A stretch of 44,793 nucleotides of DNA from an uncultured Acidobacteriota bacterium (GCA_947259165.1 CAMYKY010000023.1:1-44793); one strand, 5' to 3'. Positions 33,522 to 43,087 are shown, counted from the stretch's first letter. The notes: generated by a model not told the origin, from the letters alone. Program-made: numbers and translations.

Positions 33522-34247
33522 GTGCGATTCACGGGCAAGACAGCCCTGGTTACAGGCGCAGCTTCCGGCATTGGCCGGTCGGCGGCGCTAGCGCTCGCCG
33601 CGGAAGGCGCCAACGTTGCTTTGAACGATGTTCAGGGAGGGTCCCTACCCTCCGCCGAGATAGGTCGCGACCGAAGCTCGGAGCACCTGGCCGATGTTTC
33701 CGAGCCGTCATCTGTGGAGCGGATGGTGAACGACGTTTGGGATCGCTGGGGGCGACTCGACGTTGTCCTGGCGAACGCGGGGATCAATCGCGACGGATTC
33801 TTGGAACAGCTCACGAATGAGGATTGGGATGAGGTCGTCCGGGTGAACCTGGGTGGCGCGTTCTTCGTGTGCCGTGCTGCATTCCCGAAACTCACGGACG
33901 GGGGCTCTGTCGTCATCACTTCGTCCGTTTCGGCGCTTGGCAACCGCGGGCAGGCGAACTACGCGGCTTCGAAGGCGGGGTTGATGGGTCTCGCTCGTAC
34001 GCTGGCACTCGAGGGAGCGGCCCGAGCCGTGCGGGTGAACGCTGTTGCTCCCGGTTTCACCGACACTCCGATGGTTCGCGCCATTCCCGACAAACTGCGG
34101 ACCAAGCTCGTTGAGCGCGTACCTCTCGGTCGGATGGCGGCACCCTTGGAGATCGCGCGAGCGATGCTGTTCCTCGCGAGCAAGGAAGCAAGCTATATTA
34201 CGGGTCAGGTTCTCTTTGTCGATGGGGGAGTGAGCGTCGGCCTCTGA
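33522..34247 (+). CDS. fabG: Short-chain dehydrogenase, 3-oxoacyl-ACP reductase (FabG)-like
   Basis: NAD(P)H-dependent reductase, probably of 3-oxoacyl-ACP. 241 residues with TGAASGIGRSAA (cofactor glycine loop), LANAGINRD (NAG motif), SSVSALGNRGQANYAASKAG (catalytic Ser, Tyr, Lys), NAVAPGFTDTPM and LFVDGGVSVGL at the end. GTG at 33522 has AGAGGAG ten bases upstream. FabG rather than another SDR is inferred from similarity and from the neighbouring lpxC. Followed by a Yip1-like gene after 25 bases. Confidence 0.85.
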   Translation: MRFTGKTALVTGAASGIGRSAALALAAEGANVALNDVQGGSLPSAEIGRDRSSEHLADVSEPSSVERMVNDVWDRWGRLDVVLANAGINRDGFLEQLTNEDWDEVVRVNLGGAFFVCRAAFPKLTDGGSVVITSSVSALGNRGQANYAASKAGLMGLARTLALEGAARAVRVNAVAPGFTDTPMVRAIPDKLRTKLVERVPLGRMAAPLEIARAMLFLASKEASYITGQVLFVDGGVSVGL

Positions 34248-34272
34248 GTGCGAGGGGGAGGCGAGGGGCGAG

Positions 34273-34854
34273 ATGATCACTGAGGGACAAGCCGAGCAAG
34301 GACCAGCACAACCCGAGGTGAAGCCAGGCGAGCATATGGATTTTGGCACCTATCTTCAAAAGGGACTGCAGATCCTCCAGCTCGACGTCAAGACGATCCG
34401 GGATACTTCCAAGGATGAAGAAGCTTTGCTACCGGCGTTGTTGTTCTTTGCCGTTGCAGGTCTCGCGAATGGTGCGGGTCAGTTTAGTTTCCGGGTCATG
34501 ATCGTCGGTCCGATTTTGGCGACGCTGCTCTCGTTCGTTATCGTCGGCCTGTTGAGCGTTCTCTCTCGACTCTTTGGCAGCACCGCGACCTTTCTCGAGC
34601 TCTACCGCCCGTTGGGACTCGCCGCGCCAGTGCAATGGGTACAAGCGGTGCCGTTCATCGGACCGTTTCTGGGATTCTTCGCGCTTATCTATCTCGCGGT
34701 CGTGGCGGCCTTGACCGTCGAAACGACGGGCGGAATCTCGCGTGCCAAAGCGGCGGCTGTTGTCGCGCTCCTCGTCGGGATTAGTCTGTTTCTGTTCCTC
34801 GTTTTCTTCGCGATGGTCGGCTCGCTCCTGTTGTTCCGCACTTTGTTCTCGTGA
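34273..34854 (+). CDS. Yip1-domain integral membrane protein
   Basis: 193 residues: a ~50-residue polar N-terminus, then about four to five hydrophobic helices (ALLPALLFFAVAGLANGA, ILATLLSFVIVGLLSVLS, FIGPFLGFFALIYLAVVAA, VVALLVGISLFLFLVFF). The YLAVVAALTVETTGGISRAKA region is like the Yip1/DUF1282 signature. Function unknown. GAGG precedes the ATG. Possibly co-transcribed with the fabG-like gene. Confidence 0.7.
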   Translation: MITEGQAEQGPAQPEVKPGEHMDFGTYLQKGLQILQLDVKTIRDTSKDEEALLPALLFFAVAGLANGAGQFSFRVMIVGPILATLLSFVIVGLLSVLSRLFGSTATFLELYRPLGLAAPVQWVQAVPFIGPFLGFFALIYLAVVAALTVETTGGISRAKAAAVVALLVGISLFLFLVFFAMVGSLLLFRTLFS

Positions 34855-34866
34855 CTCGTCGCGGTA

Positions 34867-35280
34867 TTCGGCCATTGGCATCCGGCATTCGGCATCCGGC
34901 ATCCGGCTGATGCTCGTTTGAGGGCAATCTCTTTTTTGCACGACGGCGCCTCGGTGAAGGACCGTATTGTTTCCCAAGGGCTAGTGTCCCGTCCCAGAAG
35001 TTCTGTACACAAATCTCGGGCCCTTTTGCGCGCTGGCTTCGTTGTGAGACATTATTGCAGTTCGGCCTTCGGCCTATCCCTCCCGCTCGACAGGCACGCT
35101 GCGGAAGGCGGGAAATATCCAGATATGCCATCGCATTCACGTCTCGCCAGCGCACAAAATGACCTCGAGCTTTATGCACAGAAGCATTGTGGAACTTACA
35201 TTGGGTCCAAACGAGTACGTTAGCCGAATGCCGAATGCCGATAGCCGCAGCGATCGCGGCCAGAACCGAATGCCGACAAC
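34867..35280 (+). repeat. Hairpin-element family 2, copy c (long, nested)
   Basis: Left array 34867-34910 (GGCATTCGGCATCCGG units). Core 34911-34960: CTCGTTTGA, GGGCAATCTCTTTTTT, GCGCCTCGGTGAAGG. A second, inner inverted repeat pairs 35001-35037 with 35146-35183 (shared TTCTGT, CTCG, GCGCTGGC). TTGTGAGACAT (at about 35041) and AAACGAGTACG match copy b, then the right array 35219-35280 (CCGAATGCC, GATAGCCG). This fills nearly all of the 508-base gap between the Yip1-like gene and the topoisomerase A gene. Confidence 0.82.
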
Positions 35281-35362
35281 GCAATGCGGAAAACGAGTGC
35301 TTGCGTTCCGTTCGGGTTTTCTCTAGTTTAATAGCCAAAGCAAACTAGGAGGCATCGGCGCA

Positions 35363-37876
35363 TTGGCGAACAAGCCAGCGAGAACGCGAACACCCAAAAA
35401 GAAGGCGCCCAAGAAGAAGGCGGCGTCAAAGTCAGGGGCAACCCGCCAGCAGCAACTTTCGTTCGATGACATCGGAGGATCCGGTGGGGGTGCCAGTCCT
35501 GGAGCTCCCGTCGGCGGTGGGGCGGACGGATCGGTAGTCGAGCTTCACGAGGCGGCGCAGACGCGCTACTTGAACTACGCGCTTTCGGTTATCACCTCGC
35601 GCGCGTTGCCCGACGTGCGGGACGGATTGAAGCCGGTGCAGCGGCGCATTCTGTTCACGATGTGGCAGCAACGGATTAACGCGGACGCAAAGTTTCGCAA
35701 ATGCGCGAAAGTCGTTGGTGACGTCATGGGCTCGTACCATCCGCATGGCGACAGCGCGATCTATGATGCTCTCGTTCGTATCTCTCAACCTTTCGCGACC
35801 CGCCTTCCCACGGTCCAAGGTTCGGGCAACTTCGGTTCACTCGACGGGGATCCGCCTGCGGCGATGCGGTATACCGAATGCCGCCTGGCCCGCGCGTGCG
35901 ACGAGATTCTTGGGGAGATCGGCCAGGGCACGGTTCACTTTCGAGCGAACTACGACGGTACGAAATTCGAGCCCGTCGTTCTTCCGACGAAAATCCCGCT
36001 GCTTCTCGTCAACGGTGCGACCGGCATTGCCGTGGGGATGGCGACGAACATCCCTCCACACAATCTCGACGAAGTCCTCACGGCTCTCGTGAGGATGCTC
36101 GATGCCCAGCTCGACGACAAAGAGCTTTCGACGCGTCAGTTGTGTCGTTTCATCAAAGGGCCGGATTTCCCGACGGGTGGGCAAATCCTCAACGACGCGG
36201 AAGAGCTGAAACAGATCTATGAAACCGGAAGCGGTACCGTGCGGGTGCGTGGGACCGTGGATTCGGGGGAGATGAAGCGCGGGACCAAAATTCTCCACAT
36301 CACGTCGGTTCCGTACATGGTCAACAAAGCGCAGCTCGTTCAACGGATTGCCGACGTCGTGTTGTCGCGCAAGATGCCGCTTCTCATCGATGTGAAAGAC
36401 GTCTCGACCGATGACGTGCGCATCGAGTTGAGCCTCAAAGCAGACGCCGACGAGCAGAAAGTCCTCGCGTATCTCTACAAGAACACGCCCCTGCAGACGA
36501 ATTTCAGCGTCAACCTGACGTGTCTCGTTCCCACCGAAAATCCCGAAGCTGGACGCCCGGAGCGACTCGAGCTTCGAGAGATTCTCTGGCATTTCCTGCA
36601 CTTTCGGATGGAGGTCGTCACCCGTCGCCTGGAGAACGAGCTCGAGCGGCTGCGCAGGCGCATCCACATCCTCGAGGGGCTCGAGACGGTTTTTGACGCA
36701 CTCGACCAAATTCTGCGCATCGTGCGTCAATCCGAAGGCAAGCAAGACGCAGCCAAGAAAATCATGGCCAAGTTTCCGATCGACGCCGAGCAGACCGATG
36801 CGATTCTCGAGCTCAAGCTCTATCGTCTCGCGAAACTAGAGATCCTGATGGTGCGAAAGGAGCTGGCCGAGCGCAAGAAACGTGCGAGCGAGATCCGACG
36901 CCTCCTGAAAAACGAAGAGGCGCGCTGGAAGCTTGTTCGCAAGGAGCTCCTCGAAACCCAGAGACTCTACGGCAAGCCGGACGCTAGGCGCACGTTGATT
37001 GAGTCGGTGAAGGACGAGCCCGCGTTCACCTCGGATGATTTCATCGTCGCCGAAGACAACCACGTGCTGGTGACGAGTGACGGTTGGGTGAAACGTCAGC
37101 GAGAGATCAAAGATCCGGGAAAGACCCGGCTGCGCGAAGGCGATTCGGTCATGGCGTGTTTCGCAGGAAGTACGCGCGCGAGCTGTGGCTTCGTCTCGAA
37201 CTTCGGCTACTTGTACACATCCCGCATCATCGATCTGCCCGCAACGACGGGGCACGGCGTACCGATTCAGAAATTCTTCAATCTCAAAGACGGCGAACGA
37301 CTCGTGAGCGCGTTCAGCCTCGACCCTCGAATCGTCGGCAACGTTTTTGTGGATGAGAAAAACCCCGACTACGCACCCGACACGCACGCCATCGCGGTAG
37401 CGAGTGACGGGTATGCGATACGCTTCGGGCTCGAGCCGTTTCTAGATCCAAGCACGAAGAATGGGCGCCGCTTCATTCGGCTCGGCACGGATGCCGAGCT
37501 CATCGGCGTGGTTCCCATTCATGGCGATGAAACCGTGATCGTGGCGAGTGTGAAAGCACGAGCGCTTTTGTGCTCCATCGAAGAGGTTAACTATCTCGAA
37601 GGTTCCGGGCGGGGCACGATCCTGATCAAGCTCGCCAAAGGAGATCGCGTACTCGCGTTCATCGCCGCACGCAGCGGCGACGACAGGCTCACCGTGCTCA
37701 CGAATCGCGGAGCCAAGAAGACGATCAGCACCACCAAATACGGGAAGACCTCACGTGCCGGTCGTGGGCGGGAGCTCCTCAAAAACGGCACTCTCGCCGG
37801 TGTCGAATGGCCGGAAGTGGCCGCGCCCGAAGATCTTGGCCAAGAGGGCGCTGCGGCGATGGATGTAGACCACTAG
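35363..37876 (+). CDS. parC: Type IIA topoisomerase subunit A (ParC/GyrA family)
   Basis: Cleaves and passes DNA with the subunit encoded next. 837 residues. A Lys/Ala/Pro-rich N-terminal tail (1-55), then the breakage-reunion domain: [55 protein letters not shown] with the catalytic Tyr, [12 protein letters not shown]. The C-terminal beta-pinwheel starts near residue 560 ([11 protein letters not shown]). I see no QRRGGKG-type GyrA box, which favours ParC, though some gyrases vary. The start is TTG at 35363, ten bases after AGGAGG. The B subunit follows three bases after the stop. gyrA is the alternative name. Confidence 0.88.
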   Translation: MANKPARTRTPKKKAPKKKAASKSGATRQQQLSFDDIGGSGGGASPGAPVGGGADGSVVELHEAAQTRYLNYALSVITSRALPDVRDGLKPVQRRILFTMWQQRINADAKFRKCAKVVGDVMGSYHPHGDSAIYDALVRISQPFATRLPTVQGSGNFGSLDGDPPAAMRYTECRLARACDEILGEIGQGTVHFRANYDGTKFEPVVLPTKIPLLLVNGATGIAVGMATNIPPHNLDEVLTALVRMLDAQLDDKELSTRQLCRFIKGPDFPTGGQILNDAEELKQIYETGSGTVRVRGTVDSGEMKRGTKILHITSVPYMVNKAQLVQRIADVVLSRKMPLLIDVKDVSTDDVRIELSLKADADEQKVLAYLYKNTPLQTNFSVNLTCLVPTENPEAGRPERLELREILWHFLHFRMEVVTRRLENELERLRRRIHILEGLETVFDALDQILRIVRQSEGKQDAAKKIMAKFPIDAEQTDAILELKLYRLAKLEILMVRKELAERKKRASEIRRLLKNEEARWKLVRKELLETQRLYGKPDARRTLIESVKDEPAFTSDDFIVAEDNHVLVTSDGWVKRQREIKDPGKTRLREGDSVMACFAGSTRASCGFVSNFGYLYTSRIIDLPATTGHGVPIQKFFNLKDGERLVSAFSLDPRIVGNVFVDEKNPDYAPDTHAIAVASDGYAIRFGLEPFLDPSTKNGRRFIRLGTDAELIGVVPIHGDETVIVASVKARALLCSIEEVNYLEGSGRGTILIKLAKGDRVLAFIAARSGDDRLTVLTNRGAKKTISTTKYGKTSRAGRGRELLKNGTLAGVEWPEVAAPEDLGQEGAAAMDVDH

Positions 37877-37879
37877 ATC

Positions 37880-39790
37880 ATGGCGACGTACACCGCGAAA
37901 GACATTACCGTTCTCCAGGGACTCGAGCCGGTCCGCAAACGTCCGGGGATGTACATAGGGGGCGTCTCGTCCCACGGCCTCCATCACTTGATCTGGGAGG
38001 TCCTCGACAACAGCGTCGACGAGGCCATGAACGGCTACGCCACCCAGATTCAAGTGCTGCTGCACAAGGACGGCTCGTCGATCACGATCACCGACGACGG
38101 CCGCGGTATTCCAATCGACCGGCACCCGCGTGTCAAAAAGCCCGCGCTCGAGGTCATCCTCACCACGCTCCACGCGGGAGGCAAGTTCGAAGGTCAAAAC
38201 TACAAGACCGCGGGTGGTCTGCACGGTGTTGGGGCGTCGGTGGTCAACGCGCTGTCGTCGCAGCTGACCGCGACGGTGAAGCGAAACGGTTTCGTCTATG
38301 AAATGAAGTTCAAAGCGGGTAAGCCCGCGAGCCCGCTGCGCAAGAAAGGTCCCTGCAGGGGAACGGGCACTAGCATCACGTTCCACCCTGACCCGAAGAT
38401 CTTCCCGAAGACACGTTTCAATCCAGCGACGATCCGCGACCGCCTCGAGACGACCAGCTATCTGCACAAGGGGCTTCGGATCACGTTCGTCGACGAGGCT
38501 GCTCAGCAGAAAGTCGTATTCGTTCACGAGGAGGGTATCTGTGCGTACCTGGGGCGCATTCTTCAGGAGCGCCGAGCGAAGCCGGTCCACGAAGCGCCTT
38601 TCATCCTCGAGCGCGAACAAGACGAGCTGGGAACGAGGCTCGAGCTCGTGGTGCAATGGACCGAGTCAACCGATGAGCACCTGAGAAGCTATGTCAACGG
38701 GATCCCGACCGCCTCGGGTGGATCCCACGAGAACGGTTTTCGCTCCGGGCTAGGCAAGGCAGTCAGAAACTTCGTCGAAACGCACAAGCTCGCCCCCAAA
38801 GGCGTCACGATTTCGTCGGACGATATTCGGGAAGGCGTCTTCGGTGTTCTGAGCGTTTTTATTCCCGACCCTCAGTTTCAAGGACAAACCAAAGACCGGC
38901 TGAACAATCCCGAGGTGCAGCAATATCTCGACGGCGCGGTTCGACCGGCGCTCGAGCATTGGCTCAACCTCAACCGCTCCACGGCGGAGGCGATCGTTGC
39001 CCGCATCATCCTCGCGGCACGAGCGCGGGAGGCGTCGCGCGCGGCGTCGGCGGCAGTAACGCGCAAGACCGCGACTCAGTCGCGGCTGATGCTTCCCGGA
39101 AAACTGAGCGACTGCACCGCGACACGCTCGGCGGAAACCGAGATCTTCATCGTCGAGGGCGACTCTGCCGGAGGCTCGGCCAAGCAAGGCCGCGACCGCG
39201 CGCGGCAGGCGGTGCTCCCCCTACGCGGCAAAGTCTTGAACACCGAGCAAGCTTCACTCGCCAAGGTGCTAGAGAACAAAGAGCTCGCCGATCTCGTTCA
39301 AGCTCTCGGCTGCGGGCTCGGAAAGAGCTTCGATCTAAAGAAACTGCGATACCAACGGGTCATCCTTCTGGCAGACGCGGACGCGGACGGTCATCACATC
39401 ACGACATTGTTGTTGACGTTCATCTATCGCCACATGCCGGAGCTGATCCGTGCCGGCAACGTGTTCATCGCGCAGCCGCCCCTTTACCGGATCGACATCG
39501 GTAAGGAAACGTTCTGGGCTGCTGATGATGCGGCGCGCGAGCGTATTCTCAATAAGCAAGGCAAGGGCAAGAACGCGGAGATCACTCGATTCAAGGGGTT
39601 GGGCGAGATGATGCCCAAAGTCCTGTGGGAAACCACACTCAACCCCAAGACCCGTCGACTCTTGCGGGTGAGAATCGACAACGCCCTGCTCACAGATCGA
39701 GTGATTGCCGATCTGATGGGGAAAGATCCTTCGGCGCGGTTCAACTTCATCATGGAGCGCGCCGAGGAAGCCGAACAGCTCGACGTGTAG
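37880..39790 (+). CDS. parE: Type IIA topoisomerase subunit B (ParE/GyrB family)
   Basis: ATPase subunit partnering the product of the preceding gene. 636 residues: GHKL ATPase (LEPVRKRPGMYIGGV, WEVLDNSVDEAMNG, ITDDGRGIPID, TAGGLHGVGASVVNALS), transducer (QTKDRLNNPEV), TOPRIM (EIFIVEGDSAGGSAKQGRDR, LPLRGKVLNTEQA, LLADADADGHHI) and a C-terminal tail with ITRFKGLGEMMP. The ~636-residue length without a long insert is usual for ParE and for short GyrB. Three-base gap from the A gene, with A before B, the reverse of most gyrBA operons. Confidence 0.92.
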   Translation: MATYTAKDITVLQGLEPVRKRPGMYIGGVSSHGLHHLIWEVLDNSVDEAMNGYATQIQVLLHKDGSSITITDDGRGIPIDRHPRVKKPALEVILTTLHAGGKFEGQNYKTAGGLHGVGASVVNALSSQLTATVKRNGFVYEMKFKAGKPASPLRKKGPCRGTGTSITFHPDPKIFPKTRFNPATIRDRLETTSYLHKGLRITFVDEAAQQKVVFVHEEGICAYLGRILQERRAKPVHEAPFILEREQDELGTRLELVVQWTESTDEHLRSYVNGIPTASGGSHENGFRSGLGKAVRNFVETHKLAPKGVTISSDDIREGVFGVLSVFIPDPQFQGQTKDRLNNPEVQQYLDGAVRPALEHWLNLNRSTAEAIVARIILAARAREASRAASAAVTRKTATQSRLMLPGKLSDCTATRSAETEIFIVEGDSAGGSAKQGRDRARQAVLPLRGKVLNTEQASLAKVLENKELADLVQALGCGLGKSFDLKKLRYQRVILLADADADGHHITTLLLTFIYRHMPELIRAGNVFIAQPPLYRIDIGKETFWAADDAARERILNKQGKGKNAEITRFKGLGEMMPKVLWETTLNPKTRRLLRVRIDNALLTDRVIADLMGKDPSARFNFIMERAEEAEQLDV

Positions 39791-39803
39791 ACCCGACGAC
39801 GAC

Positions 39804-40883
39804 ATGCTCAGAAAGCGCCTCGTCGGTGTCTTGGTGCTTCTCGTCATCGCCGCCTCCCTGGCCTGGTTCGTCGATTTCGATGCGACTGAGCTCGGGACTG
39901 CGGCGCTGCGCCAAGCGAGCGCGTCCACGGGAATCCAGCTCGAAGCTTCGGACTACCGGCTCAATTTGCTGCGAGGTCTCGAGCTCGACAACATCGAGGC
40001 GAGCGCCCGTTTTCCCGGTGGCCGCTATGCGATCACGATGCCCGCGATGCGCTTCGAGCACCGCGTCGCCTCGCTTCTGAGCGGACGGCTGGAGCTCGAA
40101 CGCGTGGTTCTTAGCCAGCCTCGCGTCTCGATCGTCACCGGTCTAGAGCCAGAGTCACCGTCGCCTTCACCCTCTCGAGCTCGCCGGCGCCGAGAGCGCA
40201 CCGAGACACCGACGGTGGAGTTGAGTCCTTCACCCGTCGAGCTTCGGGTCCGTGAGCTCGAGCTCTCCGGTGCAGCGTTCTCGTACAACGACGAGGTGTC
40301 GCTAAGTGGCGTCGATGTCATGCTACGAAGCCCCACTCTCGCTTCGGGGGCCTTGACCCTTCTGCACGCCGTCACCGCCACCGGTGAGCTTTCGATTCAA
40401 GAGCTTTCATTTCCCACGACGACAGTCCAAAACATAGTTGCGACGATAGCGCTGTCGGGCGGGCAGCTCGATCTCATCGACGGCGCGTTCGAGACCGACC
40501 GCAGCGCGTTCCAAGCGAACGTTCACCTGGATTTCAATTCCATCCCCGTTCGTCATCGACTTTCACTGGCCGGCCATCTCGCCGGTGTCCCGGGTGAGGT
40601 GAGCTTCGAAGGAGAAGGCTTCGGCCTCGATGCCGCAAACCTGAAAGGCGAAGGCCGATGGATTGTACCTGCCGGCCGATTCGATGATGCCCCGCTGTGG
40701 AAGAATCTGGAGCTAACCGGCTCTGAGTACGAAACGAGCGAACTGTCGTTCCGCGTCGCGGAGGGACTGGTTATTCTCGATGGAGGTTGGATGCGAGGAA
40801 CGGTGAGCCTCGATGGTGAGCTCGACCTGATCGTGAACGATTTCGAAGTCGGAGGCACTTGGGATGCTCCGGTCCGCCGCTAA
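39804..40883 (+). CDS. AsmA-like membrane-anchored protein
   Basis: 359 residues. One N-terminal membrane helix (VGVLVLLVIAASLAWFV), followed by the AsmA-type start: an amphipathic helix (LGTAALRQASASTGIQLEAS) and beta strands ELDNIEASARFPGG, ISMP-like AITMPAMRFEH. The rest is beta-rich. AsmA-family proteins sit in the inner membrane and act in envelope lipid transport or assembly. A Pro/Ser/Arg low-complexity stretch (about 113-130) interrupts it. Starts 13 bases after parE. A GTTCCC hairpin lies just downstream. Family is moderately sure. Confidence 0.68.
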   Translation: MLRKRLVGVLVLLVIAASLAWFVDFDATELGTAALRQASASTGIQLEASDYRLNLLRGLELDNIEASARFPGGRYAITMPAMRFEHRVASLLSGRLELERVVLSQPRVSIVTGLEPESPSPSPSRARRRRERTETPTVELSPSPVELRVRELELSGAAFSYNDEVSLSGVDVMLRSPTLASGALTLLHAVTATGELSIQELSFPTTTVQNIVATIALSGGQLDLIDGAFETDRSAFQANVHLDFNSIPVRHRLSLAGHLAGVPGEVSFEGEGFGLDAANLKGEGRWIVPAGRFDDAPLWKNLELTGSEYETSELSFRVAEGLVILDGGWMRGTVSLDGELDLIVNDFEVGGTWDAPVRR

Positions 40884-40910
40884 TGCTGCGGTTCGACTCG
40901 AAAGTCCCCT

Positions 40911-41080
40911 CCGTTCCCGTCCCCGTTCCCGTTCCCGTTCCCGTTCCCGACTAAGGATGCAGCGACGAGTTCATGCTTCGAGCGGTTTCCTCAATGTGCC
41001 AGCACTGAGAGCTCGCAGGACGCATGAACTCGTCGCAACAACTTCAGTCGGGAACGGGAACGGGAACGGGAACGGGAACG
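40911..41080. repeat. Hairpin-element family 3 (GTTCCC arms) between convergent genes
   Basis: Left arm 40911-40950 is six GTTCCC units (one GTCCCC variant); right arm 41048-41080 is five GGGAAC units. Inside them GCGACGAGTTCATGC (40962-40976) pairs exactly with 41022-41036, and ACTAAG/CTTCAGT link the two levels. The result is an interrupted stem of roughly 60 bp with a ~45-base loop, filling the 216-base gap between two convergent genes; it could serve as a bidirectional terminator. Confidence 0.85.
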
Positions 41081-41099
41081 ATTCAGGGAACGACAGCGT

Positions 41100-41972
41100 T
41101 CAATCCCGGCCAGTTTTCTCGAAACGCAGCGCGGCTATTTGCTCGGACAGTAACCCAAACAAGAACAGCACGGCGGCGCCGGTGATCAGCAGCACGGAAG
41201 TATTCGTTACGTGCACCTCGGTCGCGATCGTGTAGATCATGTAGCCAAATCCAATGAGGAAGAACACGAGGGAGATTGGGAAAAAGATCCGTAGCGGGCT
41301 GAATAGCGTGATCATCCGCAGGATGATCATCACGAAGCGCCAGCCTTCGCGCCACGGTCGCATCTTGCTCTTTTCGTTCCCGCCGCGCATTTGACCTTCG
41401 AAGGGCACGAAGCACACGCTGTAGCCCGCCTTGATGAATGCGAGCGTGCTCGTTGCCGGGTAGCTGAATCCGTTCGGCAGCAGATGCAAGAACTCACGAA
41501 ACCGGCTCCGCTTCGCCGCTCGGAACCCGGACGTCAGGTCAGTGATCGTGAAATCCGAAAGCATCGAGGCGAACCGGTTGAGAGCGCTGTTGCCCAGGCC
41601 TCGTGACAGCGTCGCCTGGTTCTTGAACGAGCGAGCTCCCACGATGAGGTCATAGTCGCTCAGCTTGTCGGTCAGCTTGGAGATTTCCGATGGCGGGTGC
41701 TGTCCGTCGGCGTCCATGAGGAGGATGAATTCACCCTCGGCCGCGCGCACCGCCGATTTGACGGCGGCGCCGTTGCCTTTGTTGTATGGGTGGCGCACCA
41801 CCTTCGCGCCGGCTTTTTCGGCCACGCCGGCTGTCCCGTCAAGAGATCCATCGTCCACGACGATGATTTCTTTCCATGGACCGAGGCCGCGGATCTCGGC
41901 AATCACGCCACCGATCGAGCTTTCTTCTTCGTAGGCAGGGATCAGAACGCTAGTGCGTTCGAACACCGTCAT
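41100..41972 (-). CDS. GT2-family glycosyltransferase with two C-terminal membrane helices
   Basis: 290 residues, dolichyl/polyprenyl-phosphate sugar transferase type. GT-A domain: VLIPAYEEESSIGGVI, EIIVVDDGSLDGT, MDADGQHPP (metal-binding DxD region), ITDLTSGFRA. Two C-terminal membrane helices (about 225-250 and 260-280). Likely transfers a sugar to an undecaprenyl-type lipid carrier at the inner membrane. Overlaps the upstream GT2 gene by four bases, so the two are translationally coupled. Sugar and acceptor unknown. Confidence 0.88.
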   Translation of the reverse strand: MTVFERTSVLIPAYEEESSIGGVIAEIRGLGPWKEIIVVDDGSLDGTAGVAEKAGAKVVRHPYNKGNGAAVKSAVRAAEGEFILLMDADGQHPPSEISKLTDKLSDYDLIVGARSFKNQATLSRGLGNSALNRFASMLSDFTITDLTSGFRAAKRSRFREFLHLLPNGFSYPATSTLAFIKAGYSVCFVPFEGQMRGGNEKSKMRPWREGWRFVMIILRMITLFSPLRIFFPISLVFFLIGFGYMIYTIATEVHVTNTSVLLITGAAVLFLFGLLSEQIAALRFEKTGRD

Positions 41973-42964
41973 CGATGGGTTTCCTGGTGCTCACGTTCGC
42001 GGTCCCTGCGCTGCGCCTCTTCGTCCAGGCGATCTTCGAGAAGCCGCTGGCGATAGAGCGTCTCTTCGACCAGCCGACGCTGGGTCGCGAGGATGTCCAT
42101 CGCCAGACCAATCAGGAAAATAATGACGCCGAGGACCAAGAGAACGCCGGCGAGGATAACGGACTGAACGTGTCCCTGGCCCTCGTTGAGGATCTCTCGG
42201 AAGTAGAGGTAGCGCAGCGAGAGACCCACCCCCGGAAGGATGACCGATGCGCTGACATAGCTGAAAAACTTCAGCGGCTCGTACATCGCATAGATACGCA
42301 CAATCGTTGCGGCAGAGCGCTTGACGTAGTCCCAGTTGGAGCGGACCAGGCGGCTCGGCCGGGTCTTTCGGGCTTCGATGGGAACTTGCGTGATCGCGAG
42401 CCGCTTCTTACCGGCTTGGATGATGGATTCGAGCGTGTAGGTGTAGTCGGAGACCAAGTTCAAGCGTTGCGCGGCGTTTCGAGTGAAGGCGCGAAAGCCG
42501 CTCGTGGTGTCGTTGACGCTCGTCCCCGAGACTTGTCGAACCACCCAGCTGCCAAGGGTCTGCAGCTTTTTCTTGGTGAACGAAAAATGCTCCACGCTTG
42601 CGATCTGGCGGTCGCCGATCACCATGTCGGCCTCGCCACGCAATATAGGAGCGACGAGCGCCGGGATGGACGAGCCGGGGTACTGATTGTCCGAATCGGT
42701 GTTGACGATGATATCGGCGCCGAGCCGGAGCGCCGCGTCGATTCCTGACTTGAACGTCGCGGCGAGACCTCGGCTTCGAGTCGATCGCACGACGTGATCG
42801 ACGCCGTGCTGCCGGGCGATCTCCGCGGACCCATCGGTGGAGCCGTCGTCGATTAGAAGGACTTCGATAGTGTCGATACCGTCGATATGTCGCGGTATCT
42901 CGGCGAGCGTCGCGGGAAGCTGGTCGGCTTCGTCGAGACAAGGGATCTGAACGATGAGCTTCAT
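41969..42964 (-). CDS. GT2-family glycosyltransferase, membrane-associated
   Basis: 331 residues. GT-A features IVQIPCLDEADQLPATLAEI, VLLIDDGSTDGSAE, NTDSDNQYPGSSI (DxD), NDTTSGFRAF. Then two C-terminal membrane helices (about 237-257 and 272-295) and a highly charged helical tail (RRLVEETLYRQRLLEDRLDE). First gene of a two-gene leftward operon with the next GT2. Similar domain plan to its neighbour but distinct sequence, suggesting consecutive steps on a lipid-linked sugar. The start ATG at 42964 is close to a hairpin repeat. Confidence 0.88.
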   Translation of the reverse strand: MKLIVQIPCLDEADQLPATLAEIPRHIDGIDTIEVLLIDDGSTDGSAEIARQHGVDHVVRSTRSRGLAATFKSGIDAALRLGADIIVNTDSDNQYPGSSIPALVAPILRGEADMVIGDRQIASVEHFSFTKKKLQTLGSWVVRQVSGTSVNDTTSGFRAFTRNAAQRLNLVSDYTYTLESIIQAGKKRLAITQVPIEARKTRPSRLVRSNWDYVKRSAATIVRIYAMYEPLKFFSYVSASVILPGVGLSLRYLYFREILNEGQGHVQSVILAGVLLVLGVIIFLIGLAMDILATQRRLVEETLYRQRLLEDRLDEEAQRRDREREHQETHR

Positions 42965-42979
42965 GAGTTTGAAGAGCTC

Positions 42980-43077
42980 AACGCAAAGGCGCGAAGGCGC
43001 AAAGACGTGGAGAAAGAGCCTATGGCCGAACCCAATTGGGTGTTCTTGGCGTCTTTGCGCCTTGGCGTCTTTGCGTT
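42980..43077. repeat. Hairpin-element family 1 (GCAAAGRCGC arms), copy 2
   Basis: Arms 42980-43007 and 43050-43077 are 28 bases each and complementary at 26 positions (AACGCAAAGGCGCGAAGG begins the left arm). The ~42-base loop has no similarity to the loop of copy 1. It fills the gap between the chimeric YchF gene and the first GT2 gene. Confidence 0.85.
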
Positions 43078-43087
43078 AGAAAAAGCG

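Noticed and set aside
34960..35220. Possible insertion-sequence remnant inside repeat copy c
   Set aside because: No transposase fragment or clear target duplication; the inverted segments belong to the nested hairpin.
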